Source of the DNA: Aliivibrio sifiae
GTDB taxonomy: Bacteria > Pseudomonadota > Gammaproteobacteria > Enterobacterales > Vibrionaceae
Reading direction: 5' to 3'
Length of the DNA: 64,000 nucleotides
NCBI RefSeq assembly: GCF_002954715.1
Contig: NZ_MSCP01000001.1
Span: 1,183,030 to 1,247,029 of the forward strand
The notes under the pieces were generated by a model. It was given only the letters and a program-made list of their open reading frames with translations, had not been told where the DNA came from and ran no database searches. Position numbers and translations under genes: made by a program. Position 1 is the stretch's first letter; every line of letters begins with the position of its first letter. This document shows positions 10,200-18,433 of the stretch, one piece after another.

Positions 10200-10775
10200 T
10201 TAACTCCCTATTTTGGCATCGGTATTCATCGTTTTAGTCAAGTTATCAAAACCACCAATATACTTACCATCTATCCAGATCTGCGGCACTGTGACCGGCG
10301 TTTTCTCACCAATAATGGCTTTAACTTCTGGGATCATTCTATATAACGCAGCACTGTCTTTAACCACATCATGATAAGTATATTCAACGCCAGCAGCATC
10401 AAGCGCGGCTTTGGCTTTTATACAAAATGGACACGTTGCTTTACCAAATACAACATTTCCTTTAATTTCATCTCGTTTAGCAACTTGAGCAATAACAGCC
10501 TGAACAAGAACACCACGATTTAAGGCTTCCCCTTCACTGATCACTTTATCTTCAACAATAATGATCGGCGCATGCCATGCTTTCAGTTTTAATGGTTCCC
10601 ACCAATGAGATAACCAATCTTTAACTTCAAGCTCAATAGGGATCCCCGTAAGCTCAGTATTAAATGTATCTTGAAGGATATCTTTAGTTAACGTGCATTC
10701 TCCGCAAGGGATATTAACCTTAAATGGTCCCCAACTACCTGCCCAACGATATAACGTAATTTTAATTGGCTTCAT
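10200..10775 (-). CDS. Two-domain thioredoxin-fold / glutaredoxin protein
   Basis: A 191-residue cytoplasmic protein with two redox motifs. The first half carries CGEC (about residues 24-27) in a thioredoxin-like setting; the second half (about 104-185) is a glutaredoxin domain with CPFC (about 115-118), the cis-proline motif TVPQIWIDGKYIGG and a terminal helix. Reduction of disulfides or mixed glutathione disulfides is the expected activity. No signal peptide is seen. A TetR-type palindrome sits 24 bases upstream of the start, so the gene and the TVP38 gene behind it appear to be controlled with the neighbouring TetR unit. Confidence 0.8.
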   Translation of the reverse strand: MKPIKITLYRWAGSWGPFKVNIPCGECTLTKDILQDTFNTELTGIPIELEVKDWLSHWWEPLKLKAWHAPIIIVEDKVISEGEALNRGVLVQAVIAQVAKRDEIKGNVVFGKATCPFCIKAKAALDAAGVEYTYHDVVKDSAALYRMIPEVKAIIGEKTPVTVPQIWIDGKYIGGFDNLTKTMNTDAKIGS

Positions 10776-10798
10776 AATTTATCCCTTACCGATAAAAA

Positions 10799-10821
10799 TT
10801 AAACTGAACTGTTTAGTTTAA
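10799..10821. promoter_or_regulatory. TetR-family operator, copy 1
   Basis: The core AAACTGAACTGTTTAGTTT (10801-10819) differs by one arm position from the perfect palindrome at 12029-12051. It lies just upstream of the thioredoxin/glutaredoxin gene, consistent with repression of that operon by the TetR protein encoded 1.1 kb away. Confidence 0.75.
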
Positions 10822-10979
10822 TTTAGCTTATATCAAATTTAAGTCAACCATTAAAAAACAAAAAGACATAATTAGTTAACTTAATGATAGTCGCTATTTT
10901 TATGCTATGAATACGGTATAGGTGATAAATGGTGAGATAACCATCTATTTAGTAGTGATTAATCTGCTTAGTCTTAAAA

Positions 10980-11360
10980 CTACAGATAATTTGAGAGTTC
11001 TATCAAGTTACCATCTGGATCCCTAAAATAGATAGATATAATCTTACCCAGAGCTCCTGTTCGTTCGACTGGCCCATCAATAATCGTAAGGCCTTGCTCT
11101 TCTATGTGTTTTTTTACTTCTGTAATGTTCGTATTCACAATAAAGCAAAGATCAGCACTTCCATCTTTTACATTCAGAGCTTTTGGTTCAAATTCATAAC
11201 CTTGTTCATGTAGATTAATCTTCTGCTCACCAAATAACAAAGCGACTCGCTCTTCACCAAAGGTTATGTACTTCATTCCAAGCACTCGAGTATAAAAATC
11301 TACCGTGTTATTAATGCTTTTTACTGTCAGTACAAGATGATCTAAATGACTAATTTCCAT
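10980..11360 (-). CDS. VOC-family (glyoxalase/dioxygenase fold) protein
   Basis: A 126-residue single-domain vicinal-oxygen-chelate protein. It begins with HLDHLVLTVKSINNTVDFY and ends with YFRDPDGNLIELSNYL, giving the metal-site histidine of the first module and the glutamate of the second; KINLHEQ near residue 48 adds another histidine. Relatives include GLOD5-like and YaeR-like proteins and some thiol-dependent resistance enzymes; the substrate is not evident. It follows the TetR gene by 21 bases on the same strand and is probably co-transcribed with it. Confidence 0.8.
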   Translation of the reverse strand: MEISHLDHLVLTVKSINNTVDFYTRVLGMKYITFGEERVALLFGEQKINLHEQGYEFEPKALNVKDGSADLCFIVNTNITEVKKHIEEQGLTIIDGPVERTGALGKIISIYFRDPDGNLIELSNYL

Positions 11361-11381
11361 GATGGCACCCCACCTTAAATG

Positions 11382-11942
11382 TTATTCCGACTTAAAAATG
11401 ATATCTAAAAACAATTGATGAGCTAATTCAATAAGTGATATATCTTTCGTTAATTGTAGTGATGCTAATAAGCCGTTATAAACTAGTCCTGCTTTTTTAG
11501 CTTTCAATTCCGCATTACCAATATCATGTCTTTTTAAAAGTGCGATTAATAAATCTTGAGTTTTTTGCTTATATCGAGCACTAACCTCAGTAATAGCCTT
11601 ATCTTCATTACTGTATTCACTAAAAGCAAGTTGGAAGTAACAGCCATTAAATGAATCAATATCAATACAAGCTGCAAGGCCTTCAAAACGTAGAGCTATT
11701 TTTTCTTCTAGAGTCAGGTCTGTATTCTCAAAAAGTACCTTTACACTCGATAAAGATTGCTCACTAAAGAGCTCTAACGCATTAACAATCAAATTTTCTT
11801 TAGATTGAAAATATTTATAGATAGTCGCTTTTGATAAACCAGTAGCTGCGGTGATCTTATCCATGCTTGTACCATGAAACCCATGCAGAGCACATAATTC
11901 TATCGTTTTTTGTAATGCATTCAGTCTCTTTTCTTCTTTCAT
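11382..11942 (-). CDS. TetR-family transcriptional regulator
   Basis: Repressor with an N-terminal TetR helix-turn-helix (residues about 9-55, including GTSMDKITAATGLSKATIYKYF) and an all-helical ligand domain. I place the start at 11942 (MKEEKRL), because GAGGAG lies about seven bases upstream; a longer frame from 11969 lacks such a site. The product is 186 residues. Two palindromic operators lie between it and the divergent RclC-like gene, and a third before the redox operon, so it probably controls itself, the VOC gene, the membrane protein and the redox operon. The inducer is unknown. Confidence 0.88.
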   Translation of the reverse strand: MKEEKRLNALQKTIELCALHGFHGTSMDKITAATGLSKATIYKYFQSKENLIVNALELFSEQSLSSVKVLFENTDLTLEEKIALRFEGLAACIDIDSFNGCYFQLAFSEYSNEDKAITEVSARYKQKTQDLLIALLKRHDIGNAELKAKKAGLVYNGLLASLQLTKDISLIELAHQLFLDIIFKSE

Positions 11943-11975
11943 GACATCTCTCTCCTCTATTAGTTCCATAGTAAC

Positions 11976-11994
11976 AAAATAAACTGTTTAGTTC
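11976..11994. promoter_or_regulatory. TetR-family operator, copy 2
   Basis: AAAATAAACTGTTTAGTTC matches the consensus AAACTAAAC-N-GTTTAGTTT with one mismatch in each arm. It lies 33 bases upstream of the TetR start, in position to autoregulate. Its centre is 55 bases from that of copy 3. Confidence 0.65.
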
Positions 11995-12028
11995 AAAAAT
12001 GGTTGACTTAATACAATTACACTATAAA

Positions 12029-12051
12029 TTAAACTAAACAGTTTAGTTTAA
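12029..12051. promoter_or_regulatory. TetR-family operator, copy 3 (perfect palindrome)
   Basis: TTAAACTAAAC (12029-12039) and its exact reverse complement (12041-12051) flank a single central base. It ends 13 bases before the ATG of the RclC-like gene, so a bound repressor would block its promoter or leader. Confidence 0.85.
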
Positions 12052-12064
12052 TTTGTGAAAAAAA

Positions 12065-12517
12065 ATGAACAATCAAACCATAACCAACACACATAGAGAT
12101 ACATCTTTAGGATATAAATTAGGCGTATTTGGTGTCGTCATAACCCTACTATGGATCGGAGTTTTTAAATTTACACCAACAGAAGCCGCTGCAATAGAAC
12201 CCCTTGTTGTCAATCACCCTTTAATCGGTTGGGTATATAACTTTATATCGGTACAAATGGTCTCAAACATTATTGGATTAACTGAAATCATCATTGCTAT
12301 AGGGCTTATCGTTGGATTCTTTAATTCTAAAGTGGGCTACGTTTCAGGGATCCTTGCCCTACTGACCTTTATTACAACATTAAGTTTTTTAGCTACAACC
12401 CCAAATACATGGAAAATGGTTGATGGTGTGCTAACCACTAACTTTTTCTTATTAAAAGATATTGTGTTTATTTCAATTTCTTTATTAGTGATTGAGCATA
12501 ATAAAAAGTATATCTAA
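12065..12517 (+). CDS. DUF417 / RclC (YkgB)-like inner-membrane protein
   Basis: A 150-residue membrane protein with about four hydrophobic segments. The motif LLWIGVFKFTPTEAAAIEPLV near residue 33 and HPLIGWVYNF near 57 are characteristic of DUF417, the family of E. coli RclC, which is induced by reactive chlorine species. In this window it is controlled by a TetR-type palindrome rather than an RclR regulator. No good Shine-Dalgarno sequence precedes the ATG, which is close to the operator. The presence of a thiol-redox operon in the same regulon fits an oxidant or electrophile response, but that is inference. Confidence 0.82.
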   Translation: MNNQTITNTHRDTSLGYKLGVFGVVITLLWIGVFKFTPTEAAAIEPLVVNHPLIGWVYNFISVQMVSNIIGLTEIIIAIGLIVGFFNSKVGYVSGILALLTFITTLSFLATTPNTWKMVDGVLTTNFFLLKDIVFISISLLVIEHNKKYI

Positions 12518-12524
12518 AGCCGAT

Positions 12525-12567
12525 AAAAAAGCCTGCTCAACATTATGTTAAGCAGGCTATTATTTTT
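12525..12567. terminator. Terminator after the RclC-like gene
   Basis: AGCCTGCT (12530-12537) pairs with AGCAGGCT (12551-12558), flanked by A and T runs. The same stem sequence recurs in the hairpin at 13144-13184. Confidence 0.88.
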
Positions 12568-12629
12568 TGATGTTAAACAGAAATCACGACAAGCACTTTG
12601 TAAGCTCTACTTAATACCAAGCATGATAG

Positions 12630-13040
12630 TTATGAATGTTTAGGTATTGCTCTTGGTTTACCATTTGAATCAATCGCGACATAGTTAAATGTTGCTTCGC
12701 ACACCTGAAAACGATGGCTAATTTCATCTTCTTTAATTGGTTTCACCCAAACTTCTAAATCAATCGACATTGATGTACGTCCAATTTTCGTACACTCACC
12801 ATAACAGCAAACAACATCACCAACACTTACCGGTTTTTTAAATGTAATGCTAGATACTGACACCGTCACAATACGTCCACCTGAAATTTCCTGAGCTAAA
12901 ATTGCACCCGCTAGGTCAAGTTGAGACATAATCCAGCCACCAAAGATATCACCATTAGCATTTGTATCTGCAGGCATAGAAAGAGTTCGAAGAAGTAGCT
13001 GCCCTTTTGGTGCTTGATTGGTGTTTAATTCAGTTATCAA
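12630..13040 (-). CDS. yciA: Acyl-CoA thioesterase YciA
   Basis: Hotdog-fold thioesterase that hydrolyses acyl-CoA to free acid and CoA. The 136-residue length and the sequence fit YciA: MPADTNANGDIFGGWIMSQLD (about residues 22-42), with the catalytic-region aspartate and the GGW turn, SITFKKPVSVGDVVCCYGE, and the C-terminal FNYVAID. It is encoded singly between two terminator-like hairpins. Confidence 0.93.
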   Translation of the reverse strand: MITELNTNQAPKGQLLLRTLSMPADTNANGDIFGGWIMSQLDLAGAILAQEISGGRIVTVSVSSITFKKPVSVGDVVCCYGECTKIGRTSMSIDLEVWVKPIKEDEISHRFQVCEATFNYVAIDSNGKPRAIPKHS

Positions 13041-13143
13041 AGTAGTTCTCCATATTTAATATTTTGAGAACCATATCACACTTTAAATTTATCGTCAGAG
13101 ATATTCCTTTTTACTTAAGAGAAGTATTTATCTCTTATCTCTA

Positions 13144-13184
13144 AAAAAAGCCTGCTTAACGTTACGCTACGTAGGCTATTTTTT
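13144..13184 (-). terminator. Terminator after the amidohydrolase gene
   Basis: Read on the minus strand, a hairpin with arms AGCC/GGCT and an inner AACGT/ACGT pairing ends in TTTTTTT, just after the amidohydrolase stop. Part of its stem repeats the terminator at 12525-12567. Confidence 0.75.
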
Positions 13185-13187
13185 GTG

Positions 13188-14624
13188 TTAATCCATCAAA
13201 CTTTTGGATTTAATCGCCTTCTTGGATAACTCTTTAGCAAATGTGGCAATATTACTCTCAAATTGCTCAACACTATCTCGGATATCATCTAATGTAACGG
13301 TCAGCATTTTTCTATTTTCCATAATGACCTCACCATTCACGATAGTTGTATCTACATTACTTGGATTTGCTTGATATACCAATGTGGCATACGGATCATA
13401 ATTTGGCATCATATTCGCGGACTGAGTTTCTACAATAATAATATCCGCTTTTTTTCCGACTTCTAAAGAGCCAAGTTCATTTTCCATATGCAGAGCTTTA
13501 GCTCCGCCTATGGTGGCCATTTCAATCACTTGCTCTGGGACCATTATCGTTCTATCCGAATTCTTAAGGCGCTGCATATTTGCGGCATAACTAAGTGTTC
13601 TCCATAAATCGACTTGATTTGAGCTCATGGGACCATCAGTCCCTAAACCAATTCTCATATCAGCACGATACATATCCCATGCAGGGGCAATACCTGTAGC
13701 ACCCTTTGCGTTCGCCATTGGGTTGTATGAAATACCGGCATCCGCTTCTTTAAGTAAAACTTGATCGTGTTCTGATAAATGAATGCCATGTGCAATTACA
13801 ACTCGCTCATCAAGCACACCTATCTCGTCTAAATACTCAACAGGCGATTTTGCTTGAGTTGGATCTTTAATGCGTGTTTCTTCATTTGGGAATTCTGCAA
13901 CGTGTATTAATACCGGCACATCATAACTTTCTGATAGCTTATTGATCTCTTGGAGCTTTTCTTTACTCACAGTGTAAACGGCATGAGGGGCATAAGCAGG
14001 TGTGATCAATGGATCATTTTGGTACTCTTCAATAAACCCTTTTGCATATTCAATACCACCGTAAGGTTGTTTTGCATCTACCACAGGGAATTTAATTACT
14101 GTCTCACCAAGTACCGCTCTTAAGCCTACCTCTTTCGTCGCCTTCGCCATTTCATCCATGTGATAGTACATATCTGCATATGTCGTCACGCCGCTTTGAG
14201 CTAAATCGATAGTTCCTAGTTTAGTCGCATTGTAGATAAGTTCACGACTTAACATTTCAGATTCTAGAGGGAAAAAATAAGCAAATAAACGGTTTGAAAT
14301 TCCCTCTTCACCTAAGCCTCGAAACGCAATCATTGGCAGGTGATTATGAGCGTTGATCATGCCAGGCATCACGATACCGTCTTTTGCATCAATCATTTTC
14401 GGCGCTTGATATTGATTTAATAATTCAACAGTCCCAAGTGCGATAATCTGATCATCTTTAATAACCACAACACCGTCATCAATGATTTGCATCGTTGAGT
14501 TAATCGTTAACACTTGCCCATTATTAACAATCACATCTGCATTGTATTTTTGCTTTTCTTTCGCTAGACCACAACCAGAAAGTAAAATAACGCTAATACT
14601 AAATACCAAGCTTTTAAGCTTCAT
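13188..14624 (-). CDS. Lipoprotein amidohydrolase of the TRZ/ATZ (MtaD/SsnA-like) family
   Basis: A 478-residue metal-dependent amidohydrolase. The catalytic elements are visible: GMINAHNHLP (first HxH, about residues 88-97), IHVAEFPNE (about 240-248), IAHGIHLSE (about 277-285) and LGTDGPMSSNQVD (about 327-339). The family includes 5-methylthioadenosine/S-adenosylhomocysteine and guanine deaminases. Unusually, the protein begins with a lipoprotein signal (SVILLSGC), so it should be anchored in the envelope and act on an external substrate. The gene is a single unit with its own terminator. The exact substrate cannot be told. Confidence 0.85.
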   Translation of the reverse strand: MKLKSLVFSISVILLSGCGLAKEKQKYNADVIVNNGQVLTINSTMQIIDDGVVVIKDDQIIALGTVELLNQYQAPKMIDAKDGIVMPGMINAHNHLPMIAFRGLGEEGISNRLFAYFFPLESEMLSRELIYNATKLGTIDLAQSGVTTYADMYYHMDEMAKATKEVGLRAVLGETVIKFPVVDAKQPYGGIEYAKGFIEEYQNDPLITPAYAPHAVYTVSKEKLQEINKLSESYDVPVLIHVAEFPNEETRIKDPTQAKSPVEYLDEIGVLDERVVIAHGIHLSEHDQVLLKEADAGISYNPMANAKGATGIAPAWDMYRADMRIGLGTDGPMSSNQVDLWRTLSYAANMQRLKNSDRTIMVPEQVIEMATIGGAKALHMENELGSLEVGKKADIIIVETQSANMMPNYDPYATLVYQANPSNVDTTIVNGEVIMENRKMLTVTLDDIRDSVEQFESNIATFAKELSKKAIKSKSLMD

Positions 14625-14983
14625 TCCTAAACCTTAACTTATGTTCCCTAATTAAAGAGGTAAAGTAAGTTTAAAGGGAAGAATTAAACTTACTCTCTTT
14701 TTATAAGTAATCTACCACCTAGCTTGTTCTATGAATATGAAACTTTCAAAAATAAAATGCCATTTAAGCAACGAAAAAATAGCATTTACACAAAACCACC
14801 ATTGTATAAAAACATAGGGTATTCACACAGGCAATGCATTTATATATGGCATTTGTTTTGGTTATAAAATATCATTTACTAAAAGGCACTAATAAATAAT
14901 AGCCTTGGTATAGCATGTCGATAAACCACTGATTGATTTCAATTAGTCATACTTTTATATTAATTAGAATAGAATTACACATT
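14625..14983. other. Intergenic region, no gene seen
   Basis: This is an AT-rich divergent spacer between the amidohydrolase and the RCC1-like lipoprotein genes. It must contain both promoters. Short ATTT-containing words recur (for example GCATTT), but I see no convincing palindrome, RNA gene or coding frame. Confidence 0.6.
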
Positions 14984-16909
14984 ATGAAATATCTTTTAAC
15001 TGCTTTGCTTGTTTTACCTTTATTTGGGTGTGGTGGCGATAAAAGTACCTCCGACAATAAATCCGTAGTTAATCATGTAGCAACACCAGAAAAAATTGTT
15101 AACCTTGATGGTATTAGCTTAAAATCAACACTTTACCCACAGAAAACAAATGACTACTCTAGCTTAGATACTTTGAAGGTTGTATTTTCCACTGACAATA
15201 TTACTGACGGTTCAGAAAGTATATCTTGTAATTGGATTATAGATAACATTACAGTCTCAAACGACTGTGAATATCAACTGAAAGAAAATGAGCACCTTTT
15301 TCCGATTATGGTATCAGCTCAACTTAATTATAAAGAACAAGTGACTGAACCATTCGTAAAAATATTTACTAAATCCTTCCCTATACAACAAGTAGCAAAT
15401 AGTTATAGCAAGGTAACCTTATTTAATACAGGTCAGGTTCTTGAGTGGAATAATATTCTTGATGGAGAGTTTGCCTATCAAGCAGAAAGGCGTTTTGAGA
15501 AAATAAAACCTACAGATAATAATCAATTTGTCGCTATCTATGCACATGCTAATGCCTTCTCTGGTATAAAAAGTAATGGCGACTTTTATCTTTGGGGGCC
15601 AAAAATAAAAAATAGCATCGATTTAATTGATGACATAAATATTGAAGGTGTTAGAAAAGTAACCGCTGCCGATAAATACTTTTCAATATTAACGAATACA
15701 GGTAATGTTTATATTATTAGTAGTACTAAAAACATGACTAAAAAAATAAATATCAATAATGGCATTGATATCTTAACAAGTAAAAGTAGTACTATTATTC
15801 AAACTGAGCAAGGTGAAGCTTGCCTAATTGAAGAAACCGGAAAAATATCATGTAGTGATATACAAGGTAATATTACGCACCTTGTCGAGTTAAGCTATGA
15901 TTATAAAGGTAACTATGCTCTTCTCACTGATCAAGGGTATCTATATAAGTGGGGAAAACTAACAACAAATCAAGGTGAGTTAGTTAGCCAAAATGTCACT
16001 AGCATAATTGCAAATTATAGTGCCTTTGCTTTTCTTAAATCAGATGGAACTGTTGGTGCCTGGGGAAGTAGGACTAAAGGTGGTGAGTTTATTTATGACT
16101 ATTACAGCTTTGAACAAGTTAACTTTAAAGCCAGTAAAAAATGCGTTCCTATAAAATATGATGAATCTGAATATAACTCAAGCGATATGTATGACCCTGA
16201 TTATGAACCAGTTTATGACGCTATATGTGGCCGGGGGTATAAACAAATTTCTATCCCAGCATATTCTGCACCAGAAAAAACACACGTCGAATATAAACTA
16301 GATATTGAATTAGAAAACGTAAAAAAAATCGTCGGAGCTTCAGGCTCTTTCGCAGCATTAACTTTTGATGGGAATGTTATTACATGGGGAACTATTTTTA
16401 GTGGGGGTAATATCTATTCTGATAACGTTAACCATGTAAATAAATTAACTAATATTATTGATATAAAAACAAATACAGGAGGATACTCAACAATACGTCA
16501 AGATGGGGATATTACCTCATGGCAAGGAATATGGGATCTTAATGCTGAAGTACAATTTGGTGAATATATTAAATATTACTATTATGACAAAAATAGACCT
16601 AGTCATGTAAATTTCTCTGATGCATTTATAAACGCTTCACCAGATAAAATTTCTATTTTCACTTCAAATGATGGTGCTTATTTATTAACAGAAGTAGCAA
16701 AACGAGAATCATCTCCACACTTCATTCTTAATTCATGGGGATATAAAGAGTTCGGTGGTGGTTTAACGAATATAAAGCTACCGGGAAAAGTAGATAGAGT
16801 ATTCCCTCGCAGTACTGGTTTTACTATCTATACTGACCAAGGGAATATTTATAACATTGATACGTCTAATGATGTCGCAGTACTTAAGAAAATAGATACC
16901 ACGATTTAA
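14984..16909 (+). CDS. Large lipoprotein with RCC1-like repeats
   Basis: A 641-residue predicted lipoprotein (signal peptide with lipobox LFGC near residue 16, then GGDKS). An upstream ATG at 14933 would add a leader that spoils the signal peptide, so 14984 is preferred. After an N-terminal domain of about 130 residues, repeated short units carry a tryptophan-glycine or similar pair: VLEWNN, FYLWGPK, LYKWGK, VGAWGSRTKGG, VITWGTIFSGG, ITSWQG and LNSWGYKEFGGG. This spacing is typical of RCC1-type beta-propellers. A seven-bladed, surface or periplasmic interaction propeller is likely; its partner is unknown. Confidence 0.75.
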   Translation: MKYLLTALLVLPLFGCGGDKSTSDNKSVVNHVATPEKIVNLDGISLKSTLYPQKTNDYSSLDTLKVVFSTDNITDGSESISCNWIIDNITVSNDCEYQLKENEHLFPIMVSAQLNYKEQVTEPFVKIFTKSFPIQQVANSYSKVTLFNTGQVLEWNNILDGEFAYQAERRFEKIKPTDNNQFVAIYAHANAFSGIKSNGDFYLWGPKIKNSIDLIDDINIEGVRKVTAADKYFSILTNTGNVYIISSTKNMTKKININNGIDILTSKSSTIIQTEQGEACLIEETGKISCSDIQGNITHLVELSYDYKGNYALLTDQGYLYKWGKLTTNQGELVSQNVTSIIANYSAFAFLKSDGTVGAWGSRTKGGEFIYDYYSFEQVNFKASKKCVPIKYDESEYNSSDMYDPDYEPVYDAICGRGYKQISIPAYSAPEKTHVEYKLDIELENVKKIVGASGSFAALTFDGNVITWGTIFSGGNIYSDNVNHVNKLTNIIDIKTNTGGYSTIRQDGDITSWQGIWDLNAEVQFGEYIKYYYYDKNRPSHVNFSDAFINASPDKISIFTSNDGAYLLTEVAKRESSPHFILNSWGYKEFGGGLTNIKLPGKVDRVFPRSTGFTIYTDQGNIYNIDTSNDVAVLKKIDTTI

Positions 16910-16919
16910 GATCTAATAA

Positions 16920-16950
16920 GTGAACGAGCCTACTATTTTAGCTCGTTCAC
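16920..16950. terminator. Hairpin between convergent genes
   Basis: GTGAACGAGC (16920-16929) pairs perfectly with GCTCGTTCAC (16941-16950). There is no clear T run, so termination may be weak, but the place between convergent genes suggests this function. Confidence 0.55.
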
Positions 16951-17099
16951 TATAGTTCATACATTTTATCAAACTCTCGTTGTGCTAAAATCTCTTCAAT
17001 TTTAGAGCGAGCATCAACTTTAATGTTCCCATCAGAATTTGCTTGTTTTGCTTTCTTCCTTGATTTTACTTCACGTACTGGTTTTATTTTATCAGTCAT
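16950..17099 (-). CDS. Small charged conserved protein (49 residues)
   Basis: A 49-residue hydrophilic protein rich in lysine and arginine at the N-terminus (MTDKIKPVREVKSRKKAKQ) with a C-terminal helix DARSKIEEILAQREFDKMYEL-like. I choose the ATG at 17099 because GGAG stands six bases before it; a longer frame from 17132 has none. The C-terminal part resembles small proteins of the PA3496 type, but I am not certain. It is transcribed alone and convergent to the RCC1-like gene. Confidence 0.6.
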   Translation of the reverse strand: MTDKIKPVREVKSRKKAKQANSDGNIKVDARSKIEEILAQREFDKMYEL

Positions 17100-17238
17100 A
17101 TAACTCTCCATTTGATAACGAGAGTATAACACTGTTTTAAATAGTAAATATCATAGCACCGTCAAATCATTCCAAATTTATTAATAAAAATTTCACGATA
17201 TTTTATAAAATTAATCATTAAGAATACGATTACTTTTT

Positions 17239-18231
17239 TCAAAACTGCAATGAATCGCCTTGCTCAGGAAAAATGAAATTAGCCCCTAGCTTATTTGCAT
17301 CCGCTAGCTGTTTTTTGATAATCACTTTAGGATCTTCACTATTCTTTAGACTGTATTTAATATGGCTAATAACTACGTTTAAGTCTTTTAAAGAACCTTT
17401 ATCATTCATGCTTTCAAGTACTGTCAACTCTTTGAGTAACCAGTTTGGTGTTAAATGTCCAAATAGCGATTTATCCGGCGTTTCATTAGTAAAAGAAACT
17501 TCAATAATAATTCCTTTTAACTTTCCTTCCTTAACAAAAGGCGCCAATGTTGACCACACTGTTTTCAATGCCGAACTTTTTTCAACATCGTCAGGACCAG
17601 TATCCCCAAAATAAGCAAATACATCCCCTTTTTGATCTTTTAAAATAAAGGCTGTCGATTCTCCACCAGAATGTGAAAGCGGCAGTGCCATTACTGTCAT
17701 TGTTGTATTTGAAACCGCGCTCCACATCGTTGGCACCAAATCGACGTAATTGTATTTATTAAGTTTAAAACCATCGCCTTTGTTTCCAAAATTAGGCCAT
17801 GCAGACCAATTAAAGTAATTCTTCATTAGATCTTTGTTTGTGCCCTCTAATCCATAAATCGGTTTTTTACTGTCATCAGGAGAAGAGATAATTAAGCCTG
17901 AGACATGATCTAAATGAGCATGGCTAATCAAATACCCTTTGATTTTATCATTTAGTAAATAGCCTACTTTTGTGTAAGGAGAATTATCTGGCAACGCGAT
18001 ATTGTTAAAGGCGCCTTTCTGCTCTGAGACAATCAATCCATTCACGACAGAACCGGCATCAAGCATGATAAAATTTGAATCTTGTTCACTCTTAATTAAA
18101 AAAGCCGTTAAATTTCCATCTTGGATCCCTCCTTTACTCCCTAAAGTAACGGTATCAAAACTCGCGGATTGAGCCGAAAAAGAAAAAACAGACAAACACG
18201 TAAATAACACTGCCAATTTATTTTTAAACAT
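17239..18231 (-). CDS. cpdP: Periplasmic 3',5'-cyclic-nucleotide phosphodiesterase CpdP
   Basis: Class II cyclic-nucleotide phosphodiesterase, hydrolysing 3',5'-cAMP to AMP in the periplasm. The metal site SHAHLDHVSGLI (about residues 103-114) is the class II signature, followed by LPLSHSGGE and YFGDTGPDD. A signal peptide (to about residue 23, ending SAQSA) precedes the enzyme. Starting at the ATG 18231, which has AAGG upstream, gives exactly 330 residues, the length reported for A. fischeri CpdP; the open frame extends upstream to 18375 but that part is not protein-like. It is divergent from a LacI-type regulator gene. Confidence 0.93.
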   Translation of the reverse strand: MFKNKLAVLFTCLSVFSFSAQSASFDTVTLGSKGGIQDGNLTAFLIKSEQDSNFIMLDAGSVVNGLIVSEQKGAFNNIALPDNSPYTKVGYLLNDKIKGYLISHAHLDHVSGLIISSPDDSKKPIYGLEGTNKDLMKNYFNWSAWPNFGNKGDGFKLNKYNYVDLVPTMWSAVSNTTMTVMALPLSHSGGESTAFILKDQKGDVFAYFGDTGPDDVEKSSALKTVWSTLAPFVKEGKLKGIIIEVSFTNETPDKSLFGHLTPNWLLKELTVLESMNDKGSLKDLNVVISHIKYSLKNSEDPKVIIKKQLADANKLGANFIFPEQGDSLQF

Positions 18232-18433
18232 ATCCAACCTTAAATAATACTGCACACCCTTGTGCTCAATCAGATAATACAATGAGATAAATAAATGGTG
18301 TATTAAATATTTAAGACTATTGATAAGAAAGTAATTATAAACAACATGACCCACAGAATTTGATAGCACTAACATCTTTACCTAAAAATCCACGCTACAC
18401 TTCCGCTCAATGTTAATCACCGAAGTAGTAATC

